Shown here: one piece after another, positions 58,675 through 64,000 of the stretch
Numbering within the stretch: position 1 is the first letter of the stretch
How the letters are laid out: each line of letters starts with the position of its first letter
Assembly (NCBI RefSeq): GCF_016545825.1
Contig: NC_052613.1
Span: 44,188,112-44,252,111, forward strand
DNA from: Eucalyptus grandis
Lineage: Eukaryota; Streptophyta; Magnoliopsida; Myrtales; Myrtaceae
DNA: 64,000 bases
Direction of reading: 5' to 3'
Program-made: the position numbers and the translations under genes
Notes under the pieces: model-generated
Database searches by the model: none
The model's input: only the letters and a program-made list of their open reading frames with translations
Told to the model about the DNA's origin: nothing

Positions 58675-61600
58675 TCAAGCCTTGGAAGCCAAGTATTCCA
58701 GTTGCTCCGCTAGAAAATCAACATTTGGAGCATCCTCCCAATCATCTCCATCAACATCTGACTCAGTCTCAGCTTCCTGAGGGTTCCCCATCATTCTCAT
58801 TAAAGCTTCAAAATCAGTAGAGACTGAGCTCGCTCCAGAAAATGCTGGTTCTGTCTCCATGCCCAAATAATTGGGTCCTTCATTGTCTTGCCTTTTCTCA
58901 CTGGCGCTCTCAATAAAAGGACAAGCTAAAAGCAGTTTTTCCCATGCATTGTCATCAGGAGAGTCTGGAAATATCAGTGGAGTATCCAAAGAGAATTTTT
59001 CATTCATGAGCATCGACATAAGATCGTTGTTCATTAAAACATCCCTTGTCCCATCAAAAGAAGGACCAGATTTTGGCGTTTCCCCCAAGCCTGATAACGG
59101 GGATAATTCAGGGTTTGTTTTTCCATCAGTTGGAGGCTGGTACTTCACTATTGTTCCCTCAGAAATCCATGATCCACTTTCTGCTCCTTGTGGTTCCAGC
59201 ATGTTACCCATTTCAGTCACGCGACAGTGATTGTCTTTCAGCTTGACCAGCTGAACCAAGAACCCTGGGTTTTGCATTGCCATTACTAAGAATGACAACA
59301 TCTGCTGCTGATTATTTTCCATTCCCTGAACACGGTCTCTCAGGAGGACCAATTTATTATCTGAAGTTTCCTGGAGCTGTCTAACTTTACCTAACTCCAG
59401 CGAAAGGACTGTCTTATCAATCTTCAAATTTTCAACTTCTTTCCAAAGCCCATCTATTTTAATTTTATCGACTTCTTCAACGGAATTATCCTGCTTCTGC
59501 AATGATTTTTTCTGATCCACAACCTGAACATTCTTCCTCCTGCGTATATTCTTCAACATATGCTTTTGATCTTTGATGAATCCATCATTTGCGAATTCCC
59601 AACGATCTGAATCAACTTTTCTGAAACCCTGGTAGAGATTTTGGACAAAGCCATTAATATAGACTAAAAAAAGTTGAAGACAAGACCCAGAATCATTCGC
59701 ATGCAGTTGCTTATATGTATGAAGGCAGTTAATAAGAGCTCTCCTCATATGTATCACTCGTATTAGCCTTGTTTATAATACGACCACAAGTATAATTGTA
59801 ACTAATCACAACAGTTGCTCATCAAACATAGAGGACATCAACATCATGAGAACATAATCAGCATCCAGAAGTATATTTCTCGACTATTTAGATATTGAAG
59901 TGGCAAATATTCTGCTGTTGTCACTGATTTTCATGTTTCTCTATAAGACAGACTCTAGTTACCAAATGTTTGGTAAAATTCATGCAACGTCACTTTGTTA
60001 AATATCAATACAACTACTATAATGACCACACGAGGACAGAAACGTGTCAGCTATCAGAGGCTTAATACTCAGGAGTGAAGTAGGGGCAATCTCTTCGGCC
60101 CGAACAAATTCACAAAAAAAAAAAAAAGCAGGGGTAATCTCAGCATAAAGCAATGAGCAAAGAACACGTTAGAGGTGGAGGTAGTGCTCTTCAAGAACAC
60201 AAGTAACCACAAAAGTAATAACCAGTACGACATAATACTCCAAGAATAGCTTCGAGCGAAATGGTAGAAAACATATAGTGTCAAAAACAGAAAAGACAAT
60301 CCAAATTAAACAAGAAAAGAAGCTTCTTGATGAACATGATCAGTTTGTTGAATTCATACATAATAGAAAAGGAAAACAACTAAGTACCAATCTTTCTCAG
60401 AAGTTGGGATTTGGATGGCATTCATCTTCAAGCTCAAAATCACTATAAAGTGGCTGAATCTTCAGCTAATTCTATGGCATTCACTACTTATCAGAACCAG
60501 CTAAGGTCAGATTGGATATCTTTTTTCAAGGAATTTTGCATTGAAGAAAAGCAACTAGTCGTAAGATCAATTCCTCTCTTATGCAGAAACTAATTTCTTT
60601 GTACTAAAGTAGCAAGACAACCCATAGCAGAGCAAGACTGGGGCTACCATCCACATAGCTATGGAAAAGTCTAAACAAAGTTCTCTAAACAAAGTTCCAA
60701 GTCATAAAACTTAAAGACCATAGTTAGATACATGTACTGATGCCTGCCGTACTTCTATGATTTCATCGCTTATTTCCATAGGAAAAGAGTTAAAAAGTTG
60801 TTAGAGCACCAAAATAGCAACAATATAGCAGAAAAACAGAGGCAACGACGTTAAAGTACCACTAGAGTATTCAAGTCGATGAAGCCAGAGCGACCCACAT
60901 GCATATAGGCAACAAAGAGAAATGTGTTTTTCACATACTCAGCTTTTGTGTGATTGAAATCAGAGAAGATGATTAGGAAAAGAGTAATACAACAGTTGAG
61001 GGGCAGATCCAGTTGACTCCTGACTCCATGGGTAAATCCAATTCGTCTATAAACTACTTTCTTTACGAAAGGAAAGCGAAAATAGTCATGTCTCACTCAT
61101 AGGGCCTTTATAGTCCAGTTGACACAGATATTTAAGGTATGATCGAAGATGGGTTTTCATCCACCATCAGCATCAATATCTGGAAGAAGCTAGTGTCCGT
61201 CTGCTCCTAATAAGATATGCCGCACACAAGTCCAAGTCTGTTTTTCTTTTTGGATTAATCCCATACATCAGCTCAACCAAAAATTATCAGCAAACTTTAA
61301 CTGAAGAAAAATCTTCCAAGTTACACAACTGAATTATCGGCGAAAACTATCGCTATTCTCGTTATTAGCTCTACTGAGTACTGCATCACAAATACTCAAT
61401 TGAGCCACCGTTGATTTGCCGCTCTGCACATAAGCAAAGCAACCACTGATCTAATTTCCCATTGCAGCGACAAAACCCCTTATAAAGATGCACTTTTTAG
61501 GCATCACACCGTGCAATGTCAACTTCAACGCACCAACCACGAACCCACACCCAAGATATCAAATTCCCCAGCAGCGAACGCCGTCTATCGAGCCACTCCA

Positions 61601-62014
61601 GCCAAAACAACCCGTCCCCGACATCGAAACCAGGATCAAACGCAACCAGAGAACACGAAACGACTCTCCGAGCAGTCAAAAGCTCCAATTCCGCAACGAA
61701 CGACAAGCACCGAAAAGAGGAAGCTACGGAATCGAAGAACAGAGAAGACAAAAAAGAGAGGAGGGTTAGGTCAGGCAATGACGCACGTAGATGTTGAGCT
61801 GGCGCATGAAGCTGGAGAAGTTGGAGTGCTTGAAGTAGTGGGGGAGCAACTGGAGGGTGAATTGAGTGATGTCCCAGATGACGAAGGTGTCGCCGGCGCT
61901 CCCCCACGCGATGATGGGGTCGGTCGCCTCGTCCTCCACCATCTCGTAGCACTTGCTGAGGAACGGCGCCAGCGGGGGGCCCCGATCGCCGCCGCCGCCG
62001 CTCGGCTTCACCAT
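58675..62014 (-). CDS. HSFA8: Heat-shock transcription factor, class A8 type, intact
   Basis: DNA-binding activator of stress genes through heat-shock elements. Exon 1 is 62014-61787 (76 codons), the 2158-bp intron has GT-AG ends, and exon 2 is 59628-58675 (317 codons plus stop), 393 aa in total. The DNA-binding domain spans residues 16-107: [34 protein letters not shown], then after the intron [17 protein letters not shown]. The intron sits at the position conserved in plant HSF genes. The HR-A/B coiled coil (about 138-200) contains [19 protein letters not shown] and [22 protein letters not shown]-terminal AHA-like activator motif [13 protein letters not shown] and a Leu-rich end [12 protein letters not shown] (possible export signal) match A8 rather than A1/A4. 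The start is the only ATG before the domain, followed by a Gly-rich stretch. Confidence 0.93.
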
Positions 62015-62208
62015 TGTCGTCGCGTCGCCGGGAGGATCGGAACGGCCGGGGGAGGAGGCGGTCGGCAGGAGGATCGTCGGCGGGGGTGACTGAGAGGGAA
62101 TACTTATCGTACTCTCTCTCTACTTTCTCTCTCTGCGTTTCGCTCGGTCGCTCGGGGAGATTAAGGTGGAGATATTTTGAGGACAAATCGAACGACAAGA
62201 AACTCTGA

Positions 62209-62214
62209 CACGTG
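62209..62214 (-). promoter_or_regulatory. G-box (CACGTG) upstream of HSFA8
   Basis: The palindromic CACGTG, within GACACGTGTG, lies about 195 bp upstream of the ATG. G-boxes bind bZIP/bHLH factors. Whether it acts here is unknown. Confidence 0.45.
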
Positions 62215-62264
62215 TGAACTCTTTAACGATCTCCCATTTCGGAGAACGGGAGGATGAATGTACG

Positions 62265-62292
62265 ATAGAGATAGAGAGAGAGAGAGAGAGAG
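62265..62292. repeat. (GA)n microsatellite upstream of HSFA8
   Basis: GATAGAGATA followed by about ten GA units. It reads as a CT-rich promoter or leader tract on the gene's strand. Confidence 0.9.
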
Positions 62293-62299
62293 TAAATGC

Positions 62300-64000
62300 G
62301 AGGAAATGACGGAACTGGTTTTTCGATTTAATTTTTTTATAATCTAACTCCCAATTTTTTTGGTTTTTTTATTATTCATCCGAAAAGATTCTTTCGAATT
62401 ATTTATGGGGTGCTTCCTATTTTAACCCTCTTTTCTTTTTCCATTTCTTTAATCACTTTGTTTCTCCGTCTCTTTCTTTCTTATTAAGTTGATTTAGAGT
62501 TAACGTATAAGTCAACGTATAAATGTATGCTTCTTCGTAAGTCTGGTCAGTTTGTACTGGACACATCCCAATTATGTGAACCCTTTTTTCCTTTATTGTT
62601 CTCACTCGAGATTTTAATTTTTTCTTTAAATTCGTGTACGAGAGTGAGATAAATATTGCGTGTGACCATGATACTTACTGTGAGTATAGGCTAGATAAGA
62701 TTATGCCAAATTTAATTTAAATGAGAATTAATTCTTCTTTGATTAGATAATTAAGTTAGTGATTCGATTGGAATTATGTTCTTTTTGCCTTGTCATTTTA
62801 ATCTATCACTTTTTTTATGTAAACTTTTTTATACTTTGCAAGTATAGTCGAGTGAACAGAGATGGTGTCCGATTTTATTTATAATATAATTTTCTACTTT
62901 GTGAACTCTAAGAAATGATTTGCTTCATTATATTTCTCAAGTTAAATTATAAAGTATATGTTGCTTTCATTATGACGTATATGTGGTAACTTTAAAAGAA
63001 AATACAAATGAAATATGCTAACAAAAAATGATAGTGCGCAGGAAAGCGCGACTTTCCGGTGAAAAGATACTTAACCCTTCTAGGAAGGATAGAGCGCACT
63101 TTCATCTTGACTTAGCAATTACTAAATCTCTTCTTCTTTTTTTTTTAAATATCTATATATTCAAACCATATACTAAAAGAGATTTCATGTCACGCGGGTC
63201 ACTTCCTCTCTCCTATTATCTTCTTCTTCTTCTTTTCTGGTTAACTTTCATTCTACTAAATTTATGTCTACTTTCACTTTTATTGTTTATTTCTTCGCCT
63301 CCTTTTTGTCCTTTTTTTTTTTAAATTTATTTATCTAATTTCTCCTACTTTAATTTTCCAGCTTGGTTACATAATTCTTCTTCTTCTTCTTTTAATCATA
63401 TACTGCCATAATCATAATCACATTACTTAGAGTGCAATTACAATTTTGACAACCATAATTTATAACTATCAAAAATTCTATTTGGTTTTTGTTGAAACGG
63501 ATTCATACCATCAGTACCTCACTTAGAAATTTTAGTGACAATGATCGCAACAACATGGACATGGAAGGAAAACTTAGCTACTATTGATAATGTCGAGCAT
63601 GATGTGGGTGCAATCTAGCCAATTTGGATGCCAGCATTAGGAGAATTTTATCCAAGTCACGATGGGACATTGTTTGATGGCCACTCACTAAGTTGGATCA
63701 AATGGAGGGACTCGATTAGAATATTTGTGAAAGTAAAAGAACTTAGTTATGCGAATCAGAAGCATAGGATGGGGGTATTAGCTCGTTCGGGCCAATGAGA
63801 CCCACTAATCAAAGGATTTGGACAAACAATTTTATTCTTGGGTCTCGGCCGACTCATCTACGCCGATTGAGCTCGCCCATGCTTGGTCATTACATGAACA
63901 AATTCAATGTTTTTCTGATACCAATTTCTCTCCACAGTGTAGCAACCACGGCGCTCTAGAAAGGACCATGACTACATTCACCCGAGCGGAGCCAAGCACA
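62300..64000. other. AT-rich flank; weak coding-like trace near the right edge
   Basis: 62300-63500 is AT- and T-rich with CTT runs (63226-63240, 63376-63392) and no supported gene. From about 63541 the composition becomes codon-like: one plus frame reads TTWTWKENLATIDNVEHD, then after a stop GEFYPSHDGTLFDGHSLSW. I do not recognise it. It could be an old gag or gene fragment continuing beyond the window. Confidence 0.35.

Noticed and set aside
61488..61769. Plus-strand frames antisense to HSFA8 exon 1 and its intron
   Set aside because: They mirror the GC-rich HSF exon and adjacent intron, and the minus-strand DNA-binding domain explains the constraint.

Overview
The window is nuclear DNA of a flowering plant. 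Genes are split by GT-AG introns, intergenic DNA is AT-rich with long microsatellites, and there are Ty1/copia retrotransposons primed by initiator tRNA-Met plus many short inverted-repeat elements. The protein families (VIT1-type vacuolar iron transporter, class A8 heat-shock factor, SDS meiotic cyclin, CCZ1, SCYL2) are dicot-like. A Myrtaceae source such as Eucalyptus is a guess, prompted by the near-perfect residue register between one VIT protein and what I remember of the crystallised Eucalyptus grandis VIT1. Nothing in the sequence proves the species.

Layout. 1-16640 is retrotransposon territory: the 3' part of one Sirevirus-like copia element (1-3621), a 3.2 kb spacer with a broken antisense SCYL2-like pseudokinase gene, and a second copy with both LTRs (6857-16640). 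The second copy has lost its integrase core, has an altered protease site, and carries a Mutator-like insertion with a perfect 9-bp target duplication. Both copies carry an extra ORF between pol and the 3' LTR. 16641-21989 is repeat-rich with no convincing gene. 21990-24859 (minus) is a SOLO DANCERS-like meiotic cyclin gene with intact splice sites but several frameshifts. 27497-32811 (plus) is a nine-exon CCZ1-like gene, also frameshifted in some exons.

33400-47400 is a decayed duplicated region. A block of about 3.7 kb occurs twice (about 33.4-37.2 and 41.9-45.6 kb), interleaved with a VIT1-type gene carrying a one-base deletion (39168-40485), a VIT 3' exon fragment (41686-41836), and a second VIT 3' flank with no coding exons (46345-46718). 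The second block holds a 110-codon open ORF that I do not recognise. 48184-48615 is a LINE-type RNase H fragment. 52986-55478 is a fully intact four-exon VIT1 gene (249 aa). 58675-62014 (minus) is an intact two-exon heat-shock factor of the A8 type (393 aa).

The two intact genes have independent roles (vacuolar Fe/Mn loading and stress transcription). The strongest unusual signals are a dispersed family of hairpin-containing inverted-repeat elements with TIRs near GGGAAAATTRTCC, a paired locus where the same ancient insertion has an AAT array in one copy and only a short seed in the other, and one-base indels that break three otherwise well-conserved genes.
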